Assembly (NCBI RefSeq): GCF_001679785.1
Contig: NZ_CP016286.1
Span: 2,666,001-2,730,000, forward strand
Origin: Rhizobium leguminosarum
Lineage (GTDB): Bacteria > Pseudomonadota > Alphaproteobacteria > Rhizobiales > Rhizobiaceae
DNA: 64,000 nucleotides
Direction: 5' to 3'
Shown here: positions 44,998 through 54,480 of the stretch, piece by piece
Layout of the letters: each line of letters begins with the position of its first letter
Position numbering within the stretch: position 1 is the first letter of the stretch
The notes under the pieces: model-generated
Seen by the model: only the letters and a program-made list of their open reading frames with translations
Database searches by the model: none
What the model was told of the DNA's origin: nothing
Translations under genes and position numbers: made by a program

Positions 44998-45669
44998 TCA
45001 AGGAGCAGGCTCGGAGAGAATAGTCTGCGGCCAGCGCAAGAGTGCCGCCTGCCCTGCAGGCGTCAGGGCGTAGACACCCTTCTCCTTGCGTTCGAACCAT
45101 CCGTAGACGTTGTCGAGCAGGATTCGGCCGGCATTGGGCACCTGCGCCTTCATATCCCGCGGCCGCCCGACCCCACGCTCGATTGCGGCGGCACAGAGCA
45201 GCACCTGCTGACGATAGGCGGTCATGATTGGCGCCCGCGTGCTGCCGCCGACGGCGGGATCGCCGTGGCGGCGCTGATGCTCCTTGACGAGGCGCGTGCG
45301 CCGCTTGGGATTGGTTCGCGGCATCGGCGAGACGGAGCTGACGATGATGCTGACCTCGCCGGCATCGGAGACGCCGAGCATGCCGATGCCGAGCCTGCGG
45401 CAGAGATCGCGATAGCGTTTGTCGGTCTCCCGCCCCCGACCCTTGGCGGAGACGCGGGCCGCGATCCAGACCTCATCGCTCATTGCCGCGCGGTCGACCG
45501 CTTGGAGAACAAGCTCGAGATTGAAGGAGAGCTTGAGTTCGCAGACCACCACGACCGGCGGCTCGGCATCGCTGAGGCCCACGAGATCGCACCCGCCGAC
45601 CTCACCCTTCACGACATAACCCGCCGCCTCCAGGAAAGCTTTGACCGGCAGGTAGAGCGATGTCTCCAT
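44998..45669 (-). CDS. DUF2161 protein, putative phosphodiesterase/nuclease fold
   Basis: A 223-residue soluble protein. The N-terminus (SLYLPVKAFLEAAGYVVKGEVGGCDLVGL then PPVVVVCELKLSFNLELVLQAVDR) resembles a PD-(D/E)xK nuclease core, with E-L-K in CELKLS and Asp in GCDLVG. The C-terminus is a winged-helix-like NAGRILLDNVYGWFERKEKGVYALTPAG. The DUF2161 role is unknown. It is 15 bp downstream of a small hypothetical gene on the same strand, and the pair is bounded by terminators. Confidence 0.78.
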   Translation of the reverse strand: METSLYLPVKAFLEAAGYVVKGEVGGCDLVGLSDAEPPVVVVCELKLSFNLELVLQAVDRAAMSDEVWIAARVSAKGRGRETDKRYRDLCRRLGIGMLGVSDAGEVSIIVSSVSPMPRTNPKRRTRLVKEHQRRHGDPAVGGSTRAPIMTAYRQQVLLCAAAIERGVGRPRDMKAQVPNAGRILLDNVYGWFERKEKGVYALTPAGQAALLRWPQTILSEPAP

Positions 45670-45684
45670 ATTGAAAACCGCGCC

Positions 45685-45924
45685 TCAGGCGGCGTTGAGA
45701 TCGGCAATCTCACCGTATTTTGCAAGCAATCGCGGCGACGACATATCCCCGGTTTCCTCATCGACGATCACGGCATAAGCCGCCACGCCGACGAAACGTT
45801 CCGACATCGCCGATGCGATTTTCTCCGCGCTGACGGAGTTCGATGCCTGGCGCATTTCGCCGGGGACGAGATTGCCGCGGTTCTTGCGGTAAGGGAGAAC
45901 GATGAACTTTTCAGCATTGGCCAC
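45685..45924 (-). CDS. Small conserved hypothetical protein
   Basis: A 79-residue protein of unknown function: MANAEKFIVLPYRKNRGNLVPGEMRQ, then SAEKIASAMSERFVGVAAYAVIVDEETGDMSSPRLLAKYG. There is no membrane or signal segment. It sits just upstream of the DUF2161 gene and just downstream of the trpE terminator, so these two small genes form their own unit. Confidence 0.6.
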   Translation of the reverse strand: MANAEKFIVLPYRKNRGNLVPGEMRQASNSVSAEKIASAMSERFVGVAAYAVIVDEETGDMSSPRLLAKYGEIADLNAA

Positions 45925-45998
45925 GTCGAATATCCCGATTGATCGTTCCTGAAATGTTCTGATTTGCCTGAAGAAGTCAACCGGCCTTTCGAAAACGA

Positions 45999-46031
45999 CC
46001 TGCCGCTCCCCGCAGTCGGGGAAAGGGCAGG
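45999..46031 (-). terminator. Terminator of trpE
   Basis: Stem CCTGCC/GGCAGG with inner TCCCC/GGGGA, 21 bp after the trpE stop. On the minus strand it is followed by TCGTTTTC. Confidence 0.75.
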
Positions 46032-46051
46032 CCGAATAACCGTCGAAATCC

Positions 46052-48241
46052 TCAGGCAGCTTTCGTCTTCACCTTGCGCGCCAGATGCGCCACGACATTT
46101 TCGATCATCCGCATCCCGGCATCGCCACCGAGCGTCATGATCGACTCCGGATGGAACTGCACTGCGGCGATCGGTTCCTTGGCGTGTTCGATGCCCATGA
46201 TCGTGCCGTCGTCGCTTTCCGCCGTGATGATGAACTCACGCGGCAGCGTCGAGGGATCGGCGAAGATCGAGTGGTAGCGGCCGACCGTCACCTCCTTGGC
46301 AAGGCCGGAGAAGACGATGCCCGGCTCCAGCACGCGGATGCGCGAGGGCTTGCCGTGCATCGGCAGCGCCAAATGGCGCAGTTCCCCGCCATAGGCTTCG
46401 GCGAGCGCCTGCAGACCGAGGCAAACGCCGAAGATCGGCAGGTTGCGCGCCCGCGCCTTCTTGATCGTCGCCTTGCAGTCGAAATCCTTGGGCGTTCCGG
46501 GTCCCGGCGACAGCACGACGAGGTCCGGGTTCAGCCGGTCGAAGATTTCCTCCGGCACCGGCGTACGCACGGTCGAAACCGTCGCCCCCGTCTGGCGGAA
46601 GTAATTGGCGAGCGTGTGGACGAAGCTGTCTTCGTGATCGACGAGCAGGATGCTGACGCCCTTGCCGACGCTCGCAACGTCGCGCTGGATCCTGCCGGAA
46701 TTGCCCGTCTTGGCGTCTCGGATGGCGGAAAGCATGGCAGAGGCCTTCAGTTCTGTTTCGGCTTCTTCTTCGTCAGGAATGGAATCGTTGAGCAGCGTCG
46801 CACCGGCGCGCACCTCGGCGATACCATCCTTGATGCGCACGGTGCGCAGCGTCAGGCCGGTGTTCATGTCGCCGTTGAAGCCGACCATGCCGATTGCTCC
46901 ACCATACCATGCGCGTGGGCTCTTTTCATGGCTCTCGATGAAGCGCATCGCCCAGAGCTTCGGGGCGCCGGTGACGGTGACGGCCCAGGCGTGGCTGAGG
47001 AAACCGTCGAAAGCGTCCATGTCGTCGCGCAGCCGCCCTTCGATATGGTCGACCGTGTGGATAAGGCGCGAATACATCTCGATCTGCCGGCGGCCGATCA
47101 CCTTGACCGAACCCGGCTCGCAGACCCGGCTTTTGTCGTTGCGGTCGACATCCGAGCACATGGTGAGCTCGGACTCGTCCTTCTTGGAATTCAGGAGCTT
47201 CAGGATCTGCTCGCTGTCGGCGATCGGGTCGTCGCCACGCTTGATCGTGCCCGAAATCGGGCAGGTCTCGATGCGACGGCCGGAAACGCGCACGAACATT
47301 TCGGGCGAGGCGCCGACCAGATATTCCTGATGGCCGAGATTGATGAAGAAGGAATAAGGCGACGGATTGATCGCCTTCAGCCGCTTTGAAATGTCGGACG
47401 GCTTGCTGTCGCAGCGCTCCATGAATTTCTGCCCGGGCACGACTTCGAAAAGGTCGCCCTTGCGGAAACTTTCCTTCGCCTTGGTGACGAGCTCGGCATA
47501 TTCGCCCGGCCGGTGATCGCTCTTCGGCGGAATGGCATCCGTGTGATTGAAGGGCTCCGCTGCGATATCTTGGGCCTTGCCCTCGGTCGTCACGCCGTCT
47601 TTTTCGAAGTCGTAACGGTCGATCCAGGCCTTGGCGGCGTAGTTGTCGACAACGAGGATCTCGTCCGGCAGGTAGAGCACCATGTCGCGCTGGTCGGAGG
47701 GTCGCGTCAGCTTCAGTTCGATCGCGTCGAACTGGAAGGCGATGTCGTATCCGAAGGCGCCGTAGAACCCGAGGCTCGCATCCGCCTGCGAATAAAACAG
47801 GTCGGTGACGGCGCGCAGCACGGTGAAGACCGTCGGCATCTTCGAACGTTCTTCCTCGGTGAACACCCGGTCCGGCGTCTTGACGGTGAGGTCGAGTCGG
47901 CGGGCCGAGGAAGCGCCGAGCACGATGTCGGACACGGTCTTCAGCCGCTCGGTCACGAAGCCGAGGATCACCTCGCCGCGTTCATTATAGGCCTCGATCC
48001 AGACGTCGCGCCCGAAGGAAGAGATGCCGAGCGGCGGATCGACGACGGCGGTATCCCAGCGCGTATAGCGGCCCGGATATTCGTAGTTCGACGAAAACAC
48101 CGCGCCGCGGCGCTCATCGAGCTTGTCGATATAGGAAGAGACCGCATCGCCGTAGGGGATCGCCCGCCGCTGCCGCGTGACGGATATGCCGCCCTTGGTC
48201 TCGTAGATTTCCGCACCATCATCCCGCAGGATCGTTACCAT
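46052..48241 (-). CDS. trpE: Anthranilate synthase, fused TrpE-TrpG
   Basis: The 729-residue fusion makes anthranilate from chorismate and glutamine, the first step of tryptophan synthesis. The N-terminal 500 residues are the chorismate-binding TrpE part ([42 protein letters not shown]). The rest is a class I glutamine amidotransferase with the catalytic Cys in [16 protein letters not shown], His in VQFHPES and the oxyanion region SPGPGTP. The fusion is typical of rhizobia. It is controlled by the trpL attenuator upstream. Confidence 0.97.
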   Translation of the reverse strand: MVTILRDDGAEIYETKGGISVTRQRRAIPYGDAVSSYIDKLDERRGAVFSSNYEYPGRYTRWDTAVVDPPLGISSFGRDVWIEAYNERGEVILGFVTERLKTVSDIVLGASSARRLDLTVKTPDRVFTEEERSKMPTVFTVLRAVTDLFYSQADASLGFYGAFGYDIAFQFDAIELKLTRPSDQRDMVLYLPDEILVVDNYAAKAWIDRYDFEKDGVTTEGKAQDIAAEPFNHTDAIPPKSDHRPGEYAELVTKAKESFRKGDLFEVVPGQKFMERCDSKPSDISKRLKAINPSPYSFFINLGHQEYLVGASPEMFVRVSGRRIETCPISGTIKRGDDPIADSEQILKLLNSKKDESELTMCSDVDRNDKSRVCEPGSVKVIGRRQIEMYSRLIHTVDHIEGRLRDDMDAFDGFLSHAWAVTVTGAPKLWAMRFIESHEKSPRAWYGGAIGMVGFNGDMNTGLTLRTVRIKDGIAEVRAGATLLNDSIPDEEEAETELKASAMLSAIRDAKTGNSGRIQRDVASVGKGVSILLVDHEDSFVHTLANYFRQTGATVSTVRTPVPEEIFDRLNPDLVVLSPGPGTPKDFDCKATIKKARARNLPIFGVCLGLQALAEAYGGELRHLALPMHGKPSRIRVLEPGIVFSGLAKEVTVGRYHSIFADPSTLPREFIITAESDDGTIMGIEHAKEPIAAVQFHPESIMTLGGDAGMRMIENVVAHLARKVKTKAA

Positions 48242-48284
48242 TGTTCCACTCCGTTATCGGGGCCTGGACGACAGGCGGCCATAA

Positions 48285-48318
48285 ACAAAAAAAGCCGCCT
48301 CGAAGTTTCGGGCGGCTC
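48285..48318 (-). terminator. trp attenuator terminator
   Basis: Stem GAGCCGCCC / GGCGGCT (48293-48299 with 48311-48317, inner TCGAA/TTCG) followed on the minus strand by seven T. It lies between trpL and trpE. AGGCGGCC just after trpL can alternatively pair with the terminator arm, the expected antiterminator. Confidence 0.9.
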
Positions 48319-48354
48319 ACTCGTCGTCTTTGGACACGATTGGTCGAGGCCGCC

Positions 48355-48399
48355 TTAGCGAACCCACCACCAAACAGCAATGTTCAAGGACTTGATCAT
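48355..48399 (-). CDS. trpL: trp leader peptide
   Basis: A 14-residue leader, MIKSLNIAVWWWVR, with three consecutive Trp codons. It matches the known Sinorhizobium trpL leader in layout (three Trp near the end). Ribosome stalling at the Trp codons when tryptophan is scarce prevents the terminator at 48285-48318 from forming. The -10 box ends 8 bp before the ATG, so the mRNA probably begins at the start codon and the leader is translated without a ribosome site, as reported for S. meliloti trpL. Confidence 0.95.
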   Translation of the reverse strand: MIKSLNIAVWWWVR

Positions 48400-48407
48400 G
48401 GGAAAAT

Positions 48408-48436
48408 TGTTAGCTTGAGATCAGCGATTGCGCAAG
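48408..48436 (-). promoter_or_regulatory. trpL promoter
   Basis: On the minus strand CTTGCG (48431-48436), a 17-bp spacer, CTAACA (48408-48413), then 8 bp to the trpL ATG. Confidence 0.75.
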
Positions 48437-48451
48437 AGGCGAATGCGGAAT

Positions 48452-48476
48452 GAAAAGGGCGGCCCGAAAGCCGCCC
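48452..48476 (-). terminator. Terminator of the heme receptor gene
   Basis: Stem GGGCGGC (48457-48463) and GCCGCCC (48470-48476), followed on the minus strand by TTTT, 30 bp after the stop codon. Confidence 0.8.
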
Positions 48477-48505
48477 CCTCCCCAGCCTTGAAGGCGTGAT
48501 CGCGA

Positions 48506-50764
48506 TCAGAAAGTCTTGGTGATCGAGACCTTAAACGTACGGCCCGGCTCCGAATACCACTCCCGCGGCTGGGACGCCGTCGCCGAGCTCAGATTGACCT
48601 CGCGCACAGCGAGCGCGTTGTAATGTTCCTGATCAAAAATGTTGTAGACGCCTGCCTGCACGCGCAGGCCCGGCACCTGTTCCGGCGTCCACCAGCCAGT
48701 CAGGTCGACGATTGCGTAGCCGGGCGCATCGAAGGTCGTGTCGCTGGTGTTGCTGACGGGCGTATCGAGATGGTCGGTGAGCATGCCGGCCGACAGCGTC
48801 GAGGAAAGGTCGAAGCCGAAAGTCTCGTTGCTCCAGCCGCCGCCGACGATTGCCTTGAACGGCGCTACTGAGCGCAGGCGCTGTGTGGTTTCTTCATTCC
48901 TACCGTAAGCATAGGCAAGTGAAGCGTGCAGGTTGATGCCGTTGTTGAACGTTTTGACGGCGCTGGCTTCGATACCCGAGATCGTAGCAGCTGCTACGTT
49001 CGTGTAATTGAACTCCGTGAAGCCGGTCACATCCCTTGTCGCCACTGTCTCGATAAAGTTCTGGTAGCGGGTGTGGAAAGCTGCAATCCGACCGGTGAAA
49101 TCGCCCGTATCGAAATTGGCACCGACCTCGATGCCGCGGCCGATTTCCGGGTCCAGATCGGGATTACCGAGCTGGGCGTAGCGGCCCGTCGGGTTGTAGA
49201 AGCGGCTATAGAGTTCGTCCACGGTGGGTGCGCGGAAGCCGACTGCCAGCTGCATGTAGAGCTGCACGTCCGGTGTCACGTCGTATGTCGCAAGAATCTT
49301 CGGTGACAGGCCGGCTTCCGTTCGGTCGTTCAGGTCCCCGAAACGGGTAAGCCCGGTATTGCTTGCGAAACTCCCGCCGGTCGAGGGATTGTAGTTGAAC
49401 CAGTCAAAGCGGAAGCCGGGTGTCAGCGCGAAGCCGGTATTGCCGATTTCGATCTTATCTTCGACAACAAGCCCAAAATTCTGGCTGTCGACATTGGGCA
49501 CTTCCGCCTGATTGTTCAGCGACGGGCAGGTCGTCGATGTCGGGCAAAGGGCCCAGCTATACTGGCTCCAGCTCGAAACGCCGAAGTCAAGGCCCACCCG
49601 AACGGAGTGGCTGAGACCGGAATATTCGAAGTCCTTCGTTGCCGTGCCACTGAAGCCCCAGGTTTCGTTTTCAATCTCGTTGTTACGTCCATAGGCCACA
49701 TTGGCGGTCGTACGGCCCCTGCTGCCGGCTTCCTTCTTCAAATCCAGCCAATAGAGCGTGGCACGCGCACTGCTGAAGAACGCGTCGGAGGACTGCGCTT
49801 CATAATCATAATCGAGCGATACACGATCGCGATCACGCAGCTCGCGACCGTCATAATTGTCGATCATGAAGTTGCGAGGACTGGTGCCTCCCTGGAGTTG
49901 GCGCAGGTCGGTCTTGAGATCGCGGCGGAATCGTTCCGCTGTCAAGCCGATGCGATGGCCACCTTCCAGCTCCTGGCGCAGTTTGAAGAGCAGGCTGTTC
50001 TGATCGAAATCAGCCGGATTCGCCTCGGTGCGAAGAGCACCGTGGCTGTCGTTGTCGCCCATATTGTCGCGTTCATGGCCCTTGCGGTAGCCACCCTGAA
50101 ACAGGATCGACGTGTTGCCGATCTTCTTGGCAGCGGCGGCCGAGCCGGAAATGCTGCGGTCTTCGCTGTCATAGGTCGACTTGACGATCGCACCCCAATC
50201 CCGGCCTTCGGGAATAAGATCCTCCGGCTCCAGCGTATTGAGAACGATGGCGCCGCCGAGCATGCCGGAACCGCCCTTGCTCGAATCCGCGCCGCGCACG
50301 ATATCGAGCGAAGACAGTGAATCGAAATCGAAGGTGTCGCCGCCGCCGTTGGCGTTGGCCGGCGCAAAGGCGCCCTGGCGCGAGCTGTTCGAAATGTAAG
50401 GTATCGGAATGCCGTCGATGGTGGTCAGGATGCGAGCACCGGAAAGGCCACGCAGGTTGAAGCCTGCGTCACCACGCGAATAATTCACGCCTGCATCGAC
50501 GCTGCGCCCGATATCGTCAAAATTGGTGACCTGCTTTTCTTCGAGCTGCTTCGCGGTGATCTCGGTCGCAAGCGGCGTGTCGGCGACGCTGCCCGGCGCC
50601 ACGCGTTTGCCCTTGACGACGATCTTCTGCAGGACAGTGCTGTCCTCCGCGGTGGCTTGCGGCGTGGTGGCCGGAGCGCTTTGCGCGAAAGACTGCGAAA
50701 CGGGAAGAACAACTGTGGCTGCCGTGCAGACCAATAGAACCGAACGCCAATGCCGGACGATCAT
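48506..50764 (-). CDS. hmuR: TonB-dependent heme/hemoglobin receptor
   Basis: A 752-residue outer-membrane receptor that takes up heme in exchange for TonB energy. It has a signal peptide (residues 1-28, ending QSFAQ), a TonB box and plug domain (KIVVKGKRV, NFDDIGRSVDAGVNYSRGDAGFNLRGL) and a beta-barrel. The heme-receptor FRAP and NPDL boxes appear together (FRAPTVDELYSRFYN, GNPDLDPE), and the C-terminus ends in Phe. Its promoter overlaps a RirA-type iron box. The role is iron acquisition; heme-transport genes are not adjacent. Confidence 0.92.
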   Translation of the reverse strand: MIVRHWRSVLLVCTAATVVLPVSQSFAQSAPATTPQATAEDSTVLQKIVVKGKRVAPGSVADTPLATEITAKQLEEKQVTNFDDIGRSVDAGVNYSRGDAGFNLRGLSGARILTTIDGIPIPYISNSSRQGAFAPANANGGGDTFDFDSLSSLDIVRGADSSKGGSGMLGGAIVLNTLEPEDLIPEGRDWGAIVKSTYDSEDRSISGSAAAAKKIGNTSILFQGGYRKGHERDNMGDNDSHGALRTEANPADFDQNSLLFKLRQELEGGHRIGLTAERFRRDLKTDLRQLQGGTSPRNFMIDNYDGRELRDRDRVSLDYDYEAQSSDAFFSSARATLYWLDLKKEAGSRGRTTANVAYGRNNEIENETWGFSGTATKDFEYSGLSHSVRVGLDFGVSSWSQYSWALCPTSTTCPSLNNQAEVPNVDSQNFGLVVEDKIEIGNTGFALTPGFRFDWFNYNPSTGGSFASNTGLTRFGDLNDRTEAGLSPKILATYDVTPDVQLYMQLAVGFRAPTVDELYSRFYNPTGRYAQLGNPDLDPEIGRGIEVGANFDTGDFTGRIAAFHTRYQNFIETVATRDVTGFTEFNYTNVAAATISGIEASAVKTFNNGINLHASLAYAYGRNEETTQRLRSVAPFKAIVGGGWSNETFGFDLSSTLSAGMLTDHLDTPVSNTSDTTFDAPGYAIVDLTGWWTPEQVPGLRVQAGVYNIFDQEHYNALAVREVNLSSATASQPREWYSEPGRTFKVSITKTF

Positions 50765-50878
50765 AACCTACCCTCTCATGATGATTACCGGGCTGGCTGG
50801 TCGTGGCGTGTCGCACGCTCGAGGGGCTGGCTGGGCTTTTGCGGATGAAGACGAAGTAGAACTCCGCCTTCTTTTTGC

Positions 50879-50907
50879 CGCATAAAAAACATGACGAGCG
50901 TTGTCAA
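50879..50907 (-). promoter_or_regulatory. Iron-regulated promoter of hmuR with IRO box
   Basis: The motif TGA-N9-TCA (50892-50906) is the iron-responsive operator bound by RirA. On the minus strand it overlaps a -35 TTGACA (50902-50907), a 17-bp spacer and TATGCG (50879-50884). Bound repressor would block the promoter under iron sufficiency. Confidence 0.7.
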
Positions 50908-51030
50908 CATAAGTCGCCGGTTTATGTTGAATATTCGTCAAGTTTAGCGAACTTCAGTGACGTTGCACAATTGCAACGAAAAACGCCCTCATGCGTTGTC
51001 TTTAGCCACGGATATGAGGAATCGGACGCG

Positions 51031-51981
51031 TTGAGAAAACTTTCGACATTGGCGATCCTTCTCGCCGCAACCGCCTTTCTTGCCGGCGCCCGCCTGCCCC
51101 CGCGAGGCCCGATGCCCGAACCTCGGCCAGATGCCGGACAGGCGACCAGCCCCACCTCCCCCTCTTCGGAAAAGGCGCAACCGCCCGCGCCTGAAGAGGT
51201 CCCGGCCCCGCAGCCGAAACCCGATGTAAAGAATCCGGAGGAACCGGCATCAAGCCGGCCGCCAGCGCCGCAGGCCGCACCTTCAAAGCCCGGGCCGGCA
51301 GAGCCGATGCAAGGTCCGCCGCTGCCGCCGGGCAGCCCCGAAAGCTCGCAGCCGCCGGAAGAAGCTAAGCCACCCGGCGAGCAGACACTTGAAGAGCAAA
51401 ACCTGACGATCGAACCCGAAAGCGATGCCGAGCATGCCGAATGCACGGCCGCCCTTCAGTCCCTGGGCGTCGTCTTCAAGGACACGCCGCGCATCGACGA
51501 CGGCAACGGTTGCGGCATCGACAAGCCGATCATCGTCTCTGAAGCCCTGCCCGGCATCAAGCTGAAGCCGGAGGCGACGATCCGCTGCCCGGCGGCACTC
51601 GCCCTTGCCCGCTGGATGAAGGACAGCGTCATCCCCGCTGCCTCCGCCGCCCTGCCGGAGCAGGGCCGCATCACCACCGTCAACCAGGCGACGTCCTATA
51701 TGTGCCGCCTGCGCAACGGCGCCGGAACCGGCAAGGTCTCCGAACATGCCCGCGGCAACGCCATCGATATTGCGAGCTTCCACTTCGAAAAGGGCGAGGA
51801 TGTCGCCGTCCGCTCCCGCCGCGAGGATTCGACCCTCACCGCCGCCTTCCAGCGCACCGTCAGCGCCGCCGGCTGCCTCTACTTCACCACCGTCCTCGAC
51901 CCCGAAAGCGACGCCGCCCACGAAACCCATTTCCATCTCGACATCATCGAGAGGAAGGGTGGCTATCGTTATTGCCATTAG
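51031..51981 (+). CDS. Extensin-family secreted protein, LAS-metallopeptidase-like
   Basis: A 316-residue protein with a signal peptide (LRKLSTLAILLAATAFLAG) and a Pro-rich linker to about residue 110. The C-terminal extensin-like domain resembles zinc peptidases of the VanY/MepA (LAS) fold: HARGNAIDI and HFHLDI supply the expected H, D and H ligands. It likely acts on peptidoglycan, an inference. The TTG at 51031 is chosen because GAGGA lies 9 bp upstream and no ATG fits. Divergent from hmuR. Confidence 0.82.
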   Translation: MRKLSTLAILLAATAFLAGARLPPRGPMPEPRPDAGQATSPTSPSSEKAQPPAPEEVPAPQPKPDVKNPEEPASSRPPAPQAAPSKPGPAEPMQGPPLPPGSPESSQPPEEAKPPGEQTLEEQNLTIEPESDAEHAECTAALQSLGVVFKDTPRIDDGNGCGIDKPIIVSEALPGIKLKPEATIRCPAALALARWMKDSVIPAASAALPEQGRITTVNQATSYMCRLRNGAGTGKVSEHARGNAIDIASFHFEKGEDVAVRSRREDSTLTAAFQRTVSAAGCLYFTTVLDPESDAAHETHFHLDIIERKGGYRYCH

Positions 51982-52066
51982 TTATTTCCAAGAATTGCGA
52001 TTCCCGCTTGAATCGGGATATCCAACCACTAAACTTCGGCACGAAGGAACCGGCGGAGTGCCTACC

Positions 52067-52312
52067 ATGACCTTGTTGAGCTTCCAGATGAAAGATTCCA
52101 CAGTTTCCCGTCTGGATCGCCTAGCCGAAAGGCGAAAGCTTTCGTCGGCCGAAATCGCAGCCGTCGCGATCGAAGAATTCATCGAACGGGAGGAATGGCA
52201 ACTCTCCGAGATCGAGGCTGCCGTTCGCGAAGCCGAGCAAAGTGACTTCGCCTCCGATGAGGAGGTCGCCGCAATCCTGTCAAAATATATCGGCAGCCCT
52301 TCTGGAAAATGA
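52067..52312 (+). CDS. RHH antitoxin, ParD-like
   Basis: An 81-residue antitoxin: MTLLSFQMKDSTVSRLDRLAERRKLSSAEIAAVAIEEFIEREEWQLSEIEAAVREAEQ (in parts) is a ribbon-helix-helix with an acidic helical tail. Its stop overlaps the toxin start by 4 bp (ATGA). Second ParDE-type pair in the window, not similar in detail to the one at 12691-13271. Start ATG at 52067; an internal ATG (MKDST) is possible. Confidence 0.82.
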   Translation: MTLLSFQMKDSTVSRLDRLAERRKLSSAEIAAVAIEEFIEREEWQLSEIEAAVREAEQSDFASDEEVAAILSKYIGSPSGK

Positions 52313-52599
52313 GCCTGCGTATCAAATGGAGCCGCAGAGCGCTTGCCCGCCTTGATCATATCGGCGCTTACATCGCCCGTCACGATCAAGGCGCCGCAGG
52401 GAGGGTCATCGCCCGTATCCAATCCATCGTGGAGACACTGCCAGATTATCCGTTGATGGGAAAAGTCGGTCGTGTCGCAGGGACAAGGGAAATGGTGCTA
52501 AGCGACATTCCCTATATTGTCGCATATCGCGCTAAAGAAAACGAAATTGAAATTCTAACCATCTTGCATACATCTCTGCGGTGGCCGAAGAGCTTCTGA
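52309..52599 (+). CDS. ParE/RelE-superfamily toxin
   Basis: A 96-residue toxin of the ParE/RelE fold: IKWSRRALARLDHIGAYIARHDQGAA, then LPDYPLMGKVGRV and the terminal IEILTILHTSLRWP. It partners the RHH antitoxin at 52067-52312 through an ATGA overlap. It converges on fhs with 8 bp between the stop codons. The target is unknown. Confidence 0.85.
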   Translation: MSLRIKWSRRALARLDHIGAYIARHDQGAAGRVIARIQSIVETLPDYPLMGKVGRVAGTREMVLSDIPYIVAYRAKENEIEILTILHTSLRWPKSF

Positions 52600-52607
52600 A
52601 GCCGGCT

Positions 52608-54287
52608 CTAAAACAACCCCTCGATATAACCCTGGTCGTTCAGGAAAATCCGTTCCGCCGACGGAGATTTCGGCAGGCCCGGCATCGTCATGATCTCGCC
52701 GGTGATGGCGACGACGAAGCCCGCTCCCGCCGAAAGCCGCACCTCTCGCACGGTGACGATGTGGCCTTCCGGCGCGCCGCGCAGGTTCGGATCGGTGGAG
52801 AAGGAATATTGCGTCTTCGCCATGCAGATCGGCAGCTTGCCGTAACCCTGCTCCTCCCATGTCTGCAACTGGTCGCGCACCGCCTTGTCGGCCGTCACCT
52901 CGCCGGCATGGTAGATCTTCGAGGCGACGATCTCGATCTTCTCGAACAGCGAAAGATCGTCGCCGTAAAGCGGCTGGAATTTCGCCTGCCCAGATTCGGC
53001 CAGTTCCACCACCTTGTGCGCCAGTTCCTCGATGCCGGCCGAACCCAGCGCCCAATGGCGGCAGAGGATCGCCTCGGCGCCAAGCCTCGAGACGAATTCC
53101 TTGACTGCCGCGATCTCGGCGTCGGTATCCGAGACGAAATGGTTGATCGCCACGACGACGGGCACGCCGAAACGGCGCACATTGGCGACGTGCCGGCCAA
53201 GATTGGCGCAGCCCTTCTTCAGGGCCGCGACATCCTCCGTGCCGAGATCTTCCTTCTTCACCCCGCCATTCATCTTCAGCGCCCGGACGGTCGCGACGAT
53301 CACCGCCGCATCCGGCTTCAGCCCCGCCTTGCGGCACTTGATGTCGAAGAATTTTTCCGCTCCGAGATCGGCGCCGAACCCTGCTTCCGTCACCACATAG
53401 TCGCCGAGCTTCAGCGCCGTCTTCGTCGCCGTCACCGAGTTGCAGCCATGGGCGATATTGGCGAAAGGCCCGCCATGCACGAAGGCCGGATTGTTCTCGA
53501 GCGTCTGCACCAGGTTCGGCTGCATCGCATCTTTCAACAGCACCGCCATGGCGCCGTCGGCCTTCAGGTCGCGCGCATGCACCGGCGTCCTGTCGAAACG
53601 ATAGCCGATGATGATGTCGCCGAGCCGCTGCTCCAGATCCTTGAGGTCGGTGGCGAGGCAGAGGATCGCCATCACCTCGGAGGCGACGGTGATGTCGAAC
53701 CCGCCCTGGCGCGGGAAACCGTTGGCGACGCCGCCGAGCGATGCGACCATGCTTCTGAGCGCCCGGTCGTTCATGTCCATGACCCGCCGCCAGGTGATGC
53801 GGCGGATGTCGATATTCTCTTCGTTGCCCCAGTAGATGTGGTTGTCGACCATAGCCGCCAGCAGATTGTGCGCCGATGTGATTGCATGGAAATCGCCGGT
53901 GAAATGCAGGTTGATGTCTTCCATCGGCACGACCTGCGCATAACCGCCGCCGGCCGCCCCGCCCTTGACACCGAAGCACGGACCGAGCGAGGCCTCGCGG
54001 ATGCAGACAATGGCCTTCTTGCCGATCCGGTTCAACCCGTCGCCGAGCCCGACGGTGGTGGTCGTCTTGCCCTCGCCGGCCGGTGTCGGATTGATCGCGG
54101 TGACGAGAATCAGCTTGCCGTCCGTCTTGCCCGCTTGCGCGGCGATGAACTCGGCGCTGACCTTCGCCTTGTCGTGACCATAAGGAACGAGCTGCTCGAC
54201 CGGAATGCCCAGTTTCGCCCCGATTTCGAAGATCGGCTTTTTGGCCGCAGCGCGCGCGATTTCGATATCGGATTTGATTGATGGCAT
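52608..54287 (-). CDS. fhs: Formate-tetrahydrofolate ligase
   Basis: Fhs makes 10-formyl-THF from formate, THF and ATP. The 559-residue protein has the P-loop in [21 protein letters not shown] (read as [13 protein letters not shown]), the [32 protein letters not shown] core and the C-terminal [18 protein letters not shown] motif. It appears single-gene. The 5' region shows no riboswitch that I recognise. Confidence 0.97.
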   Translation of the reverse strand: MPSIKSDIEIARAAAKKPIFEIGAKLGIPVEQLVPYGHDKAKVSAEFIAAQAGKTDGKLILVTAINPTPAGEGKTTTTVGLGDGLNRIGKKAIVCIREASLGPCFGVKGGAAGGGYAQVVPMEDINLHFTGDFHAITSAHNLLAAMVDNHIYWGNEENIDIRRITWRRVMDMNDRALRSMVASLGGVANGFPRQGGFDITVASEVMAILCLATDLKDLEQRLGDIIIGYRFDRTPVHARDLKADGAMAVLLKDAMQPNLVQTLENNPAFVHGGPFANIAHGCNSVTATKTALKLGDYVVTEAGFGADLGAEKFFDIKCRKAGLKPDAAVIVATVRALKMNGGVKKEDLGTEDVAALKKGCANLGRHVANVRRFGVPVVVAINHFVSDTDAEIAAVKEFVSRLGAEAILCRHWALGSAGIEELAHKVVELAESGQAKFQPLYGDDLSLFEKIEIVASKIYHAGEVTADKAVRDQLQTWEEQGYGKLPICMAKTQYSFSTDPNLRGAPEGHIVTVREVRLSAGAGFVVAITGEIMTMPGLPKSPSAERIFLNDQGYIEGLF

Positions 54288-54480
54288 GGATGTTCCCCGT
54301 CCGACCTCCGCGGGAGCGGAGTCGTTGCTTTCCTCTTCATCGAGATAGCGAAATATCGGCGGGGTGTGAATAGCGCCACGCCTTGCGGCCGCTAAACGGG
54401 CAACACGAGGCGCCTTCGGAGCTTAAACAAGCAGCAGCCCAGCGCAAAAACGCCGCGCTACGCTCTTTGGCGTCCTGAGA

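Noticed and set aside
50922..50940. Irr-type box (TTGAATATTCGTCAA) upstream of hmuR
   Set aside because: It is palindromic, but its spacing (TGA-N7-TCA) does not match the RirA motif, and it does not match the Irr consensus well. The perfect site at 50892-50906 explains iron control better.
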